Source of the DNA: Streptomyces sp. NBC_01198 | Lineage (GTDB): Bacteria > Actinomycetota > Actinomycetes > Streptomycetales > Streptomycetaceae | Reading direction: 5' to 3' | Assembly (NCBI RefSeq): GCF_036010485.1 | Contig: NZ_CP108568.1 | Span: 248,001-312,000 of the forward strand | Length of the DNA stretch: 64,000 nt | Shown here: one piece after another, positions 52,728 through 64,000 of the stretch | Layout of the letters: each line of letters starts with the position of its first letter | Numbering within the stretch: the first letter of the stretch is position 1 | Program-made: the position numbers and the translations under genes | Notes under the pieces: model-generated | What the model was told of the DNA's origin: nothing | Databases searched by the model: none | What the model saw: only the letters and a program-made list of their open reading frames with translations

Positions 52728-54236
52728 GTGAGTTCTCCTCTGCTTCGAATGCGGGGAATTACCAAGGAATTTCCCGGTGCCAAGGCACTGGACGGCGTCG
52801 ATCTGGAGGTCGAGCCAGGAGAGGTGCACTGCCTGCTGGGACAGAACGGCGCCGGGAAGTCGACGCTGATCAAGGTGCTGGCCGGCGCCCACCAGCCGGA
52901 CAGCGGCGATCTGACCTGGGACGGCGAGACGGTGGTGCTGCACAGCCCGACAGCGGCGATGCGGCATGGGATCTCCACCATCTACCAGGAACTCGACCTG
53001 GTGGAAGGCCTTTCGGTGGCCGACAACATCTTCCTCGGACACGAACACGCCCGCTTCGGCCTCACCCGGCGCGGCGAGACCGCCACCGCCGCCCGCCGGC
53101 TGCTGCGTTCCCTCGGCCACCCGGAGATCTCGCCCGGCACCGAGGTGGGGAGCCTGTCCCCCGCGCAGCAGCAGATCGTCAGCATGGCCAGGGCGCTGTC
53201 GCACGACACCCGGCTGATCGTGATGGACGAGCCCTCGGCCGTCCTCACCCAGGACGAGGTCGAGAACCTCTTCCGGGTCATCGGCGAACTGACCGCGAGC
53301 GGGGTGGCCGTCCTCTACATCTCGCACCGGATGGCCGAGATCCGCGCCATCGGCACCCGCGTCACCGTGCTCAAGGACGGCCGCACCGTCGCCGGCGGGC
53401 TGCCGGCCGGCACGCCCACCGCCGAGCTCGTCGCGCTGATGACCGGCCGCGAGACCGCCTACGACTTCCCGCAGCGGGCGGGAGGCACGGCCGCGCCGGA
53501 GCGCGCCGAGGTGCTGCGGGTGGAGGGCCTGACGCAGCCCGGCAGCTTCGAGGACGTCAGCTTCACCGTCCACGCCGGAGAGATCGTCGGCCTGGTGGGG
53601 CTGGTCGGCTCGGGCCGCTCCGAGATCCTGCACGCCGTCTACGGTGCGACGCGCCCGGCGTCCGGCACGGTGCTGGTCGACGGGCGGCCGCTGCCGCCCG
53701 GCCGGGTGACCGCCGCGGTGAAGGCCGGAGTGGGCCTGGCACCCGAGGAACGCAAGAGCCAGGCGCTCTTCCTCCAGGACAGCGTCGTACGCAACGTCAG
53801 CGTCTCCTCGCTGGGCCGCTTCGCGCGCTTGGGCTGGCTGGACCGCCGCCGGGAGGCCGCTGCGGCGACCGAGCGGGTCGCCGCGCTGGACCTGCGCCCG
53901 GCCGACCCGCAGCGCGCGGTCCGCACGCTGTCCGGCGGCAACCAGCAGAAGGCGGTGCTGGCCCGCTGGCTGCTGCGCGGCTGCCGGGTGCTGCTGCTCG
54001 ACGAGCCCACCCGGGGGGTGGACGTCGGCGCGCGCTCCGAGCTCTACGCGCTGGTCAGGGAACTGGCCGACTCCGGGGTCGCGGTGCTGTTCGTGTCCAG
54101 CGAGGTCCCCGAAGTCCTCGGCCTCGCCGACCGCGCCCTGGTGCTGCGCGAGGGCCGGATCGTCCATGAGGCCGAAGCCGCCTCGCTGAAGGAATCCCAC
54201 GTACTCGACCTCGTGATGGAAGAGAGCCGCCCATGA
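52728..54236 (+). CDS. Sugar ABC transporter ATPase, double-domain (RbsA/XylG type)
   Basis: 502 residues from a GTG at 52728 with AGGTGG upstream. The first ATPase domain has GQNGAGKST, SLSPAQQQIVSMARAL and LIVMDEPSAVL. The second has a degenerate Walker A (GLVGSGRSE), LSGGNQQKAVLARWL and LLLDEPTRGVD. This is the carbohydrate uptake CUT2 type, in which one protein carries both ATPases. First gene of a transporter operon under a ROK-type promoter. Substrate probably a monosaccharide or polyol, exact identity unknown. Confidence 0.93.
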   Translation: MSSPLLRMRGITKEFPGAKALDGVDLEVEPGEVHCLLGQNGAGKSTLIKVLAGAHQPDSGDLTWDGETVVLHSPTAAMRHGISTIYQELDLVEGLSVADNIFLGHEHARFGLTRRGETATAARRLLRSLGHPEISPGTEVGSLSPAQQQIVSMARALSHDTRLIVMDEPSAVLTQDEVENLFRVIGELTASGVAVLYISHRMAEIRAIGTRVTVLKDGRTVAGGLPAGTPTAELVALMTGRETAYDFPQRAGGTAAPERAEVLRVEGLTQPGSFEDVSFTVHAGEIVGLVGLVGSGRSEILHAVYGATRPASGTVLVDGRPLPPGRVTAAVKAGVGLAPEERKSQALFLQDSVVRNVSVSSLGRFARLGWLDRRREAAAATERVAALDLRPADPQRAVRTLSGGNQQKAVLARWLLRGCRVLLLDEPTRGVDVGARSELYALVRELADSGVAVLFVSSEVPEVLGLADRALVLREGRIVHEAEAASLKESHVLDLVMEESRP

Positions 54237-55327
54237 GTGACCAGACCACGCCGAGACCCGCGCAGGACGCCCCCGAACCGCCCGCGCGAACCGGGTCCGG
54301 CGCCGACGTGGCCACCAAGCCGTCCCTGGTGAAGGAGGGACCCGACCCCGGGCCCCAGCCGGCGCCCGAACGGCGGCGGTTGCCGCGGCTCTTCCCACTG
54401 CACCAGGTGCACAGCCTCGGGTTGCTGGTGGTGCTGGTGCTGCTGGGCGTGGTGGGAACGGCGAGCTCCGGCAACTTCCTGACCAGCAACAACATCGTCA
54501 ACATCCTCACCAGCGCGGCGGTCATCGGCGTCATCACGGTGGGCCAGACGTTCGTGATCATCGGCGGCGGCATCGACCTGTCGGTCGGCGCGATCGTGGC
54601 CGTGGCCTCGGTGTGGTGCACCACGGTGGCCACCCAGTCGTACGGGCTCGGCGGGATGCTCTTCACCGCGGTCGTCGTCGGGGCGGTCGTCGGACTGCTC
54701 AACGGCGTGCTGATCGCCTACGGCAAGATCGTCGCCTTCATCACCACGCTGGCGATGATGGCGTCCGCCCGCGGTGTCGCCGAGCGGCTGTCCGACCGGC
54801 AGTCCCAGGTGGTGACGGTGGAGTCGTTCAACCGGATCGCGACCGACAAATTCCTCGGCATCCCGCTGCTGGTCTACCTGATGGCCGGGATCGTGGTGCT
54901 GGGCTGGCTACTGCTGAACCGTACGACCTTCGGCCGGCGCACCTTCGCGGTCGGCGGGAACCCGGAGGCCGCGCGGCTGGCCGGCATCGCGGTGCGTCGG
55001 CACACCATGCTGCTGTACCTGCTGTCCGGGGTGTGCTGCGGTATCGCCGCGGTGATGCTCACCGCCCGTACCACCAGCGGGGCCAGCAACCTGGGGAACC
55101 TCTACGAGCTGGACTCCATCGCCGCGGTGATCATCGGCGGCACGCTGCTGGCCGGCGGTCGCGGGTCGCTGTTCGGCTCGATCCTCGGCGTCCTGGTCTT
55201 CACCACGATCACCAACATCTTCGTGCTCAACAACCTGACCACGGACATCCAGGAGATCGCCAAGGGGCTGATCATCCTGGTCGCCGTCCTGCTGCAGCGC
55301 ACCCGCGGTGCGCGCTCGCCCGCCTGA
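54233..55327 (+). CDS. CUT2 sugar ABC transporter permease
   Basis: 364 residues from an ATG at 54233 overlapping the ATPase stop (ATGA). A long hydrophilic N-tail of about 60 residues rich in Pro and Glu precedes eight to ten helices. NIVNILTSAAVIGVITVGQT and IIGGGIDLSVGAIVAVASVW are RbsC-type signatures; GRRTFAVGGNPEAARLAGI is the cytoplasmic loop. It forms the channel with the upstream ATPase. Confidence 0.93.
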   Translation: MSDQTTPRPAQDAPEPPARTGSGADVATKPSLVKEGPDPGPQPAPERRRLPRLFPLHQVHSLGLLVVLVLLGVVGTASSGNFLTSNNIVNILTSAAVIGVITVGQTFVIIGGGIDLSVGAIVAVASVWCTTVATQSYGLGGMLFTAVVVGAVVGLLNGVLIAYGKIVAFITTLAMMASARGVAERLSDRQSQVVTVESFNRIATDKFLGIPLLVYLMAGIVVLGWLLLNRTTFGRRTFAVGGNPEAARLAGIAVRRHTMLLYLLSGVCCGIAAVMLTARTTSGASNLGNLYELDSIAAVIIGGTLLAGGRGSLFGSILGVLVFTTITNIFVLNNLTTDIQEIAKGLIILVAVLLQRTRGARSPA

Positions 55328-55384
55328 CCTGCGGACTCACCGGTTCCACCTCCTGCCTTACTCCCCTCTGAAGGGAACACCCGT

Positions 55385-56446
55385 ATGAAAGAGACCGGAC
55401 CCACGGCCGTGGGGCGCAGAAACATGCTGCTCGGCGCGGGCGCCCTGGGCAGCGGTCTGCTGCTGTCGGCGTGCACCAGCAACTCCGACGGCGACGCGGA
55501 CAAGGCCAACGTGAAGGCCACGACCGCGGCGTCGGGCAGCACTCCCGGCAAGCACGTCACGATCGGCTTCTCCGCGCCCGCCGCCGACCACGGCTGGACC
55601 GCGGCGATCACCAAGAACGCCAAGGCGCAGGCGGGGCAGTACAGCGATGTCAGCTTCCAGGCGGCCGAGGGCACCAACGACGTCAACGCGCAGATCAGCG
55701 CGGTCCAGACGCTGATCGACAAGAAGGTCGACGTCCTGGTGATCCTGCCCTTCGACGGCAAGGCGCTGACCGCGATCGCCACCCAGGCGATGAACGCCGG
55801 CATCCCGGTGGTCAACCTCGACCGGGTCTTCGACAACTCGCTGGCCTACCGCACCTGGATCGGCGGCGACAACTACGGCATGGGCGTCAACGCCGCCGCG
55901 TACATCATCAAGACCCTCAAGGCCAAGGGTGTCAGCAAGCCGGTGATCGGCGAGATCGCCGGGATCGACAACCTCGAACTCACCAAGCAGCGCAGCCTGG
56001 GCTTCAAGGAGGCGCTCGCCAAGGCGGGCTACTCGGTGAGCATCCGGCAGGCGGCCGCCTTCACCGCGGACAGCGGCCAGCAGGTGATGAGCAACGTGCT
56101 GCAGGCCCGCTCCAAGCTCGACGCGGTCTGGAACCACGACGACGACCAGGGCATCGGCGTCGAGGCGGCGATCAAGCAGGCCGGGCGCAGCGAGTTCTTC
56201 ATGGTCGGCGGCGCCGGGTCCAAGCACGCGATGCAGGAGATCAAGGCGGACAGCGGAGTGCTCAAGGCCACCGTGGTCTACCCGTCGAGCATGTCGGCCT
56301 CGGCGATCACGCTGGCCCGGCTGATCGGGCAGAGCAAGGGCATGGGCGACCTGGTCGAGCAGGAGGTGCCCTCCTCGATCACGCTGTTCTCGGCGACGGT
56401 CACCAAGGACAACGTCGACACCTACCTGCCGACGTCCTTCACCTGA
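55385..56446 (+). CDS. Sugar-binding lipoprotein of the CUT2 transporter
   Basis: 353 residues from an ATG at 55385 with AAGGGAAC upstream. The signal GRRNMLLGAGALGSGLLLSAC ends in a lipobox and has a twin-arginine start. The mature part is a Peripla_BP_4 fold: VTIGFSAPAADHGWTAAITK, then VDVLVILPFDGKALTAIATQ. It delivers the ligand to the permease at the outer face. Third gene of the operon. Confidence 0.92.
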   Translation: MKETGPTAVGRRNMLLGAGALGSGLLLSACTSNSDGDADKANVKATTAASGSTPGKHVTIGFSAPAADHGWTAAITKNAKAQAGQYSDVSFQAAEGTNDVNAQISAVQTLIDKKVDVLVILPFDGKALTAIATQAMNAGIPVVNLDRVFDNSLAYRTWIGGDNYGMGVNAAAYIIKTLKAKGVSKPVIGEIAGIDNLELTKQRSLGFKEALAKAGYSVSIRQAAAFTADSGQQVMSNVLQARSKLDAVWNHDDDQGIGVEAAIKQAGRSEFFMVGGAGSKHAMQEIKADSGVLKATVVYPSSMSASAITLARLIGQSKGMGDLVEQEVPSSITLFSATVTKDNVDTYLPTSFT

Positions 56447-56472
56447 TCCCGCCGCCCCCAGAACCCCCGCAT

Positions 56473-56508
56473 GGACCTGCCCCGGGCCCGTCGGCCCGGG
56501 GCAGGTCC
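56473..56508. terminator. Bidirectional terminator between the ABC operon and the dehydrogenase gene
   Basis: GGACCTGCCCCGGGCC and its complement form a 16-bp perfect stem with a 4-nt loop, between convergent genes. Confidence 0.8.
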
Positions 56509-56532
56509 GTGTGCGGCTCGCGCCGCGGGCGC

Positions 56533-59505
<2,973 letters not shown>

Positions 59506-59595
59506 GTGGGTCTCCTCGGTCAAGATGATCATGGGCATGACAGGTCACCACGGCGGCGGATGGCGCGTGCCGCCGCGCTGCCGGTCGGTGCGGGC

Positions 59596-60825
59596 TCAGC
59601 TCGTGGAGAGGTCGAACTCCTCCCACGGACCGATGGCCGTGCGGTTGGCGATCAGCGGCTGGGCGCCGGCGTTCTCCGCCGTCACGTACTTGCCGTTGAC
59701 CCCGGCCTTGAGGCTGATGCTGCCGTCAGAGTTGTGGATCAGCTGGAAGGTCTCCCACCCTGCTGCCGCCCCCCGGTTGGCGATCAGCGACTGCGCGCCG
59801 GCGTTCTCCGCCGTCACGAACTGCTTGTTGGCGTGGGCGCGCAGCGCGATGTTGCCGCCGCCCAGGTCGACCTCGTCGAACTTCTCCGAGGTGCCCACCG
59901 TGGTGCTGCCGGCGATGAGCGGCTGGGCGCCGCCGCCCGGCGTGGTGACGTACTTGCCGTTGGCGTGCGCCTTGAGGCTGATCCCCGGGTCGCTGGGCGG
60001 CGGGGTGGAGGTGACCGAGCAGTCCGCGGGCAGCACGCCGGCCGCCGTCTGGATGCCGCCGAGCAGCAGGTGCAGGAAGTTCGCCTCGGTGTAGCTCTCG
60101 TTGGTGTGGCCCAGGCCGGTGTACCAGGCACGGCCGCCGTCGAAGTTGTGGCACCAGGTGGTGGGGTGGTCGGCGCCCATGGTGGAGCCGGTGTACGAGT
60201 TGTCGTCCACCGACGCCAGGACGTGCACCTTGGAGCGCGGGTTGGTCTGGAAGTCGTACCACTCGTCGGTGTGGGTGTACGAGTTGGGCAGGCCCTGGGT
60301 CGAGGGGTGGGTGTGCTCCTCGATGTTGACGGTGGCCGGCTGGATGGCCGGGTGCTGCTTGAAGTAGGCCCCGACCAGGTCGCCGTACCAGGACCAGCTG
60401 TAGCCGCTGTCCGCGGCGGCGTGGACGCCCACGTAGCCGCCGCCGTGCTCGATGTAGCGCTGGAAGGCGTCCTTCTCGGCCTGGGTGCTCACCGGGTCGC
60501 CGGTCGCCGACAGGAAGACCACCGCAGCGTACTGCGCGAGGTTCGCGTCGGTGAACTGCGAGTCGTCCTCGGTGGCGACGACGGTGAAGTTGTTCTGCTG
60601 GCCGAGCAGTTGGATGGCGGCGATGCCGGCCGGGATGGAGTCGTGCCGGAAGCCGGTGGTCTTGGAGAAGACCAGGACCTTGAACGGCGCCGCCGCGGCC
60701 CGGTCGGCGGACGCCGGGGCGGGAGCGGCGGTCACGGCGGGAGCCGCGGCGGTCAGGACGGCTGCCGCGGACAGGCTCAGTGCCGCGAGCAGGGCAAGAC
60801 GGGTGCGTGGGCGGGGCGTGCGCAT
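59596..60825 (-). CDS. Secreted ThuA-domain protein with fascin-like beta-trefoil
   Basis: 409 residues from an ATG at 60825 with CGAGGAG upstream. A signal peptide of about 35 residues precedes the ThuA domain (roughly 45-265): FKVLVFSKTTGFRHDSIPAG, then FQRYIEHGGGYVGVHAAADS and AWYTGLGHTNESYTEANFLH. The last 125 residues are a fascin-like trefoil ending IGPWEEFDLSTS, as in the dehydrogenase. ThuA proteins are linked to trehalose and sucrose use through 3-keto sugars in rhizobia. First gene of a two-gene unit with the dehydrogenase, behind a ROK-type promoter. Confidence 0.9.
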   Translation of the reverse strand: MRTPRPRTRLALLAALSLSAAAVLTAAAPAVTAAPAPASADRAAAAPFKVLVFSKTTGFRHDSIPAGIAAIQLLGQQNNFTVVATEDDSQFTDANLAQYAAVVFLSATGDPVSTQAEKDAFQRYIEHGGGYVGVHAAADSGYSWSWYGDLVGAYFKQHPAIQPATVNIEEHTHPSTQGLPNSYTHTDEWYDFQTNPRSKVHVLASVDDNSYTGSTMGADHPTTWCHNFDGGRAWYTGLGHTNESYTEANFLHLLLGGIQTAAGVLPADCSVTSTPPPSDPGISLKAHANGKYVTTPGGGAQPLIAGSTTVGTSEKFDEVDLGGGNIALRAHANKQFVTAENAGAQSLIANRGAAAGWETFQLIHNSDGSISLKAGVNGKYVTAENAGAQPLIANRTAIGPWEEFDLSTS

Positions 60826-61039
60826 GGCGGCTCCTCGAGTCGACGCACTGCGGGGGGATGTGCCGCTGGGTGGGACGGACGGACCGCGTCGGGGCGCGGC
60901 GAAGCACGTCTGCTCGCGCCGGGCGGCAACGGGTCCGTCCTGCGGCATGGGGGCATCACCTTGGGACTTGGTGGTGACAAGGGATGCCTCAGCTCCGACG
61001 TGGCGCGCTGATCAGCGCAAACCGCGAGCGGAGTGATGA

Positions 61040-61087
61040 ATTGGTTCGTTGGTTCAAAAAACTAATTGGCCGGGACCGGAGCGTCAA
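61040..61087 (-). promoter_or_regulatory. ROK-type promoter of the ThuA/dehydrogenase unit
   Basis: On the minus strand TTGACG (61087-61082), 17 nt, TAGTTT (61064-61059), then TTTGAACCAACGAACCAAT. It shares spacing and -10 with the other three sites, but the palindrome is looser. The leader to the ThuA start would be about 225 nt. Apart from this promoter and the rok 3' end, 60826-61183 holds nothing I can name. Confidence 0.6.
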
Positions 61088-61183
61088 GGGTTGTCACAGA
61101 CAAGCCACCAAGCGCTTGCGCCCCGGCCTTCACCACCGGCCTGGCAGCCAACTCCGCTGATCCAGCCAGGACTTGATGATCGT

Positions 61184-62494
61184 TCAGAGCACCGCGCTGG
61201 TCAGGTCGATGTACGCCGACGGGTCGCGCAGCATCGCCTGCACCCCGGCGCCCGCCGCGCCCCGTACCGCGGCCTCGGTGCCGAGGCCGGAGACCTGGAG
61301 GCGGTCCGAGCGCCAGCGGCCCGAGGTCACCCGCTCGTGCAACTGCACCTGGAGGCTGGGGATCAGCCAGGGCGCCAGCGTGGCGTAGATCCCGCCGATC
61401 ACCACCTCGGGCGGATCGAGCAGATTCACCGCGCCGGACAGCGCGACCCCGAGCGCCCGGCCGGCCACCGCGAGCGCCCGCACCGCGGCCTCGTCGCCCT
61501 CGGCGGCCAGGGCGGCGAGCCGTTCCACCGGGGCGTTGCCCTCGGCCGGCGCCTCCTGCAGCGCCTGCTGCCGGGGGCCGCCGCCGGTACGGGCCACGGT
61601 GGCCGTCGCGGTGGGCGCCGAGCCCAGCCGGGTCGCGCTCACCGTGTCGAGCGCCGCGGCCTCCAGCAGCGCGTCCTGGCCCGCGTAGCGCTCCAGGCAG
61701 CCGCGCGCCCCGCAGCCGCACTCGGGTCCGTCGGGGATCACGGTGACATGGCCGATCTCGCCGGCGAAGCCGCCGCCGCGGAACAGCGTGCCGTCCACCA
61801 TCAGCCCGGCCCCGATGCCGATCTCGCCGGACACGTACAGGAAGCTCGCCCCGGCGCCGGCCGGCCTGGCCTGGAACTCGCCGATCGCGGCGAGGTTGGC
61901 CTCGTTGTCGACCGACACCGCGAGCCGCTGCCTGCCCAGGCCGCGTACCAGCAGGTCGGCGGCCGGGACATGGCGCCAGTCCAGGTTGGGAGCGTGCAGC
62001 ACCTTGTCGTCGTGGACGAGTCCCGGGACGCCGAGGGTGACCTGGACCGGGGTCAGTCCGGCGCGCCGGGCGGCGGCGCAGGCCCGGGCCGCGAGCCGGC
62101 CGGCCGCGTGCAGCGTCTCCTCGGCGTCCCGGCCGCGGTTGTCGGCGCGCTCGGTGAGCCGGACCCGGGGCGCACCGGTCAGGTCGGCGACGCAGACCGC
62201 GGTGTAGTCGACGTTGACCTCCACGCCGACACCCGCGGCGCCCTGCGGGTTGAGCGCGAGCGCGCCGCCGGGGCGGCCGACCCTGCCCTGGTTCTCCGGC
62301 ACGTGCTCGATGACGAGGCCGGCCAGCCGCAGCTCCTCGACGAGCGAGGAGACGGTGGCCTTGGTCAGGCCCACCCGGGCGGCGACGGTGGCTCTGGAGG
62401 CGCTCTCACTGGCCGCGACCTGACGGAGCACCAGCGCCAGGTTGTGCCGGCGCATGCTCTGCTTGCTCGCCGGCTGCCCGCCGCCGTTCATCAC
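61184..62494 (-). CDS. ROK-family transcriptional repressor
   Basis: 436 residues from a GTG at 62494 with GAAAGG upstream. The N-terminal winged helix-turn-helix has RATVAARVGLTKATVSSLVE. The ROK domain has GVPGLV, VDNEANLAAIGEFQ, GGGFAGEIGHVTV and the zinc site CGCGARGCLERYAG. The kinase ATP motif DxGxT near the start of the domain is absent (VEVNVDYTAVCVADLTG), so it is a repressor and not a sugar kinase. Its own promoter shares the layout of those of the ABC operon, the ThuA/dehydrogenase unit and the inositol-phosphate-synthase-like gene, so it is the probable regulator of all four. Confidence 0.92.
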   Translation of the reverse strand: MMNGGGQPASKQSMRRHNLALVLRQVAASESASRATVAARVGLTKATVSSLVEELRLAGLVIEHVPENQGRVGRPGGALALNPQGAAGVGVEVNVDYTAVCVADLTGAPRVRLTERADNRGRDAEETLHAAGRLAARACAAARRAGLTPVQVTLGVPGLVHDDKVLHAPNLDWRHVPAADLLVRGLGRQRLAVSVDNEANLAAIGEFQARPAGAGASFLYVSGEIGIGAGLMVDGTLFRGGGFAGEIGHVTVIPDGPECGCGARGCLERYAGQDALLEAAALDTVSATRLGSAPTATATVARTGGGPRQQALQEAPAEGNAPVERLAALAAEGDEAAVRALAVAGRALGVALSGAVNLLDPPEVVIGGIYATLAPWLIPSLQVQLHERVTSGRWRSDRLQVSGLGTEAAVRGAAGAGVQAMLRDPSAYIDLTSAVL

Positions 62495-62551
62495 GCTGCG
62501 ACCTTTCTCCGCCGGCGCGGACCACGACGGGTCCCGCCCGGCAAACCTCTC

Positions 62552-62601
62552 TGGCCCATTTATTCATTCACCAAACTAAGAGACGCTCCACCGCAGGTCA
62601 A
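62552..62601 (-). promoter_or_regulatory. ROK-type promoter of the rok gene
   Basis: On the minus strand TTGACC (62601-62596), 17 nt, TAGTTT (62578-62573), followed by GGTGAATGAATAAATG. Spacing and -10 are identical to the other three. It lies about 80 nt before the rok start. Confidence 0.6.
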
Positions 62602-62834
62602 CGACCTTCAGGACACTCACAGGAAAGCCTCAGGAGACGGACGGACCCGACGGCGGCAGCCGCTGCCGACCACCGCGGAAGCACCAGCGGTGATCGTTGC
62701 GGATGCCGGGGATGTACCTTACGCGGCGACTTCCACGGACTCGACCCCGCCCCCCGGCGGCGCTGGGGGCACCGCTTCAGGGTTGCCCAAGTCGACGCGG
62801 CGCGTGGTGCGTTCAAAGGATTCTTGACTGCCTC
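62602..62834. other. Intergenic stretch between divergent rok and synthase promoters
   Basis: About 230 bases between the two ROK-type promoters. Open frames here are short and shadow-like, and no further element could be recognised. Confidence 0.4.
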
Positions 62835-62882
62835 TTGCCGCAGGGGGAAGGGGTGATTAGTTTATTCGCTGAACTGACGAAC
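62835..62882 (+). promoter_or_regulatory. ROK-type promoter/operator of the inositol-phosphate-synthase-like gene
   Basis: TTGCCG (62835-62840), 17 nt, TAGTTT (62858-62863), then ATTCG, 9 nt, CGAAC (62864-62882). From ATTAGTTT to CGAAC it differs by one base from the site of the ABC operon. The leader to the start codon is about 150 nt. Confidence 0.7.
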
Positions 62883-63020
62883 AGCTACGTCGGCGCCGTG
62901 AGCGCGGGCGGGCAGACCGCGCCGTCCGGCCCCGGCGGACGCTCGTCCCACTCTTCTTCCCGGCCTCAAGGGCACGCTTCTCCGAACGCTCCGCAGCAGG
63001 TGACACACGGAGGTGAAGGC

Positions 63021-64000
63021 ATGGGTTCGGCCACTGCACACGGTCCCCGGCTGGGGGTGTGGATCATCGGCGCACGCGGCTCGGTCGCCACGACGGTCGT
63101 CGTCGGCGCCGCGGCCGTCGCCGCCGGGCTCGCCGCACCGGTCGGCTGCGTGACCGAGCAGCAGGACTTCCGCTCGGCCGGCCTGACCCCCGTCGGGGAC
63201 CTGGTCTTCGGCGGCTGCGACATCACCGGCATTCCGCTGGTCAAACGGGCGGAACAGCTGGTCGCGGCGGGTGTCGTACCCGCCGATCTGCCGGCCTCCG
63301 TCCAGCGGGCGCTGGACGCCGCCGATGGGGAGATCCGGCCCGGCGTCAGCGCGGTGGCCGATCCGCAGGAGCCGCAGGCGACCGCGATCGCCGCGCAGTT
63401 GACGGACTTCCGCGAGCGGCACGGCCTGGAGCGGGTGGTGGTGGTCAACCTGTCCTCGACCGCCCCGCAGCCGGCTCCGCACCCCGCCCACGCGGACCTG
63501 GCCGCGCTGCGGGCGGCCCTGGCGGGACCCGAGCCCGTACTGCCGCCGCACGCGCTCTACGCCTATGCCGCGCTCAGTGCCGGGTGCGGCTACATCGACT
63601 TCACCCCGTCCGGCGCGATGCTGCTGCCCGCGCTGGACGAACTCGCCCGCAGCATCGGTGTCCCTTACACGGGCAACGACGGCAAGACCGGCGAGACCCT
63701 GGTCAGGAGCGCGCTCGCACCGATGTTCGCGCACCGGGCGCTGCGCGTACGTGCCTGGTCCGGCACGAATCTGCTCGGCGGCGGGGACGGGGCCACGCTC
63801 GCCGACCCGTCGGCGGCGGCGAGCAAGACCGCGTCCAAGGCGCGCAGCCTGGCCGAACTGCTCCCCGACCCGGTCGAGGGCGAGGTCCACATCGACGACG
63901 TGCCCGCGCTCGGCGACTGGAAGACGGCCTGGGACCACATCGCCTTCGACGGATTCCTCGGCGTGCGGATGACCATGCAGTTCACCTGGCAGGGCTGCGA
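63021..64000 (+). CDS. Inositol-3-phosphate synthase family protein, N-terminal part
   Basis: At least 326 residues from an ATG at 63021 with GGAGGTG upstream; the frame runs off the right edge. The Rossmann start is VWIIGARGSVATTVVVGAAA. VVVVNLSSTAPQP, YTGNDGKTGETLVRSALAPM and VRAWSGTNLLGGGDGATLAD, then SKTASKARSL, match blocks of myo-inositol-1-phosphate synthases, including the Lys-rich active-site region. The sequence is divergent enough that the substrate may not be glucose 6-phosphate. It begins a unit under the same ROK-type promoter as the sugar transporter, which suggests catabolism or modification of the imported sugar rather than housekeeping inositol synthesis. Confidence 0.82.
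   Translation, partial: MGSATAHGPRLGVWIIGARGSVATTVVVGAAAVAAGLAAPVGCVTEQQDFRSAGLTPVGDLVFGGCDITGIPLVKRAEQLVAAGVVPADLPASVQRALDAADGEIRPGVSAVADPQEPQATAIAAQLTDFRERHGLERVVVVNLSSTAPQPAPHPAHADLAALRAALAGPEPVLPPHALYAYAALSAGCGYIDFTPSGAMLLPALDELARSIGVPYTGNDGKTGETLVRSALAPMFAHRALRVRAWSGTNLLGGGDGATLADPSAAASKTASKARSLAELLPDPVEGEVHIDDVPALGDWKTAWDHIAFDGFLGVRMTMQFTWQGC

Overview
The window is GC-rich actinomycete chromosome, most likely Streptomyces or a close relative. The signs are very strong G/C at third codon positions, many GTG starts, perfect GC-rich hairpins instead of U-tract terminators, Tat-exported enzymes, an LAxTG sortase substrate and ECF, ROK, LysR and HxlR regulators. No rRNA, tRNA, CRISPR array, insertion sequence or phage gene was seen. 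Both ends cut genes: a Pit phosphate transporter on the left and an inositol-phosphate-synthase-like enzyme on the right.

Layout. 0-9 kb: pit (partial), an LAxTG surface protein, a guanidinium exporter preceded by a guanidine-III riboswitch, a secreted SGNH hydrolase, a DHA2 exporter and a large secreted propeller/FN3/CBM protein. 8.8-15.5 kb: benE, a LacI regulator, a second DHA2 exporter, an ECF sigma factor with its SDR neighbour, and a DUF427 protein. 15.5-22.6 kb: a ribosomal-protection GTPase with an overlapping upstream ORF, then sdhCAB with a divergent LysR regulator, then HxlR. 22.6-30.2 kb: phenylacetate catabolism (paaABCDE, a thiolase, paaK) with two palindromic operators, and an AraC regulator. 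30.2-45.9 kb: divergent Tat-exported phospholipase C and purple-acid-type phosphatase, an alpha/beta hydrolase, a branched-chain amino acid ABC operon, a family 8 polysaccharide lyase, a universal stress protein, a third DHA2 exporter and MarC. 46-52.1 kb: a four-gene Roadblock cluster, an SDR-DUF2867/photolyase pair and a ferritin-like protein. 52.7-64 kb: a sugar ABC transporter, two secreted sugar-active proteins (sorbosone-dehydrogenase type and ThuA type), a ROK repressor and the inositol-phosphate-synthase-like gene.

Two local regulons can be read from the DNA. First, the ECF sigma gene, its upstream SDR gene and the second DHA2 exporter share one two-block promoter (GATGAmTTyCC, 12 nt, GTCTyTAyT) with identical spacing. 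Second, the transporter, the ThuA/dehydrogenase pair, the rok gene and the inositol-phosphate-synthase-like gene all start from promoters of the form TTGnCn, 17 nt, TAGTTT. In two of them an almost identical palindrome follows the -10. This ties the right-hand 11 kb together as one ROK-controlled sugar oxidation and uptake system, and it is the best candidate for a little-described system here. The Roadblock cluster without a partner GTPase is the second.
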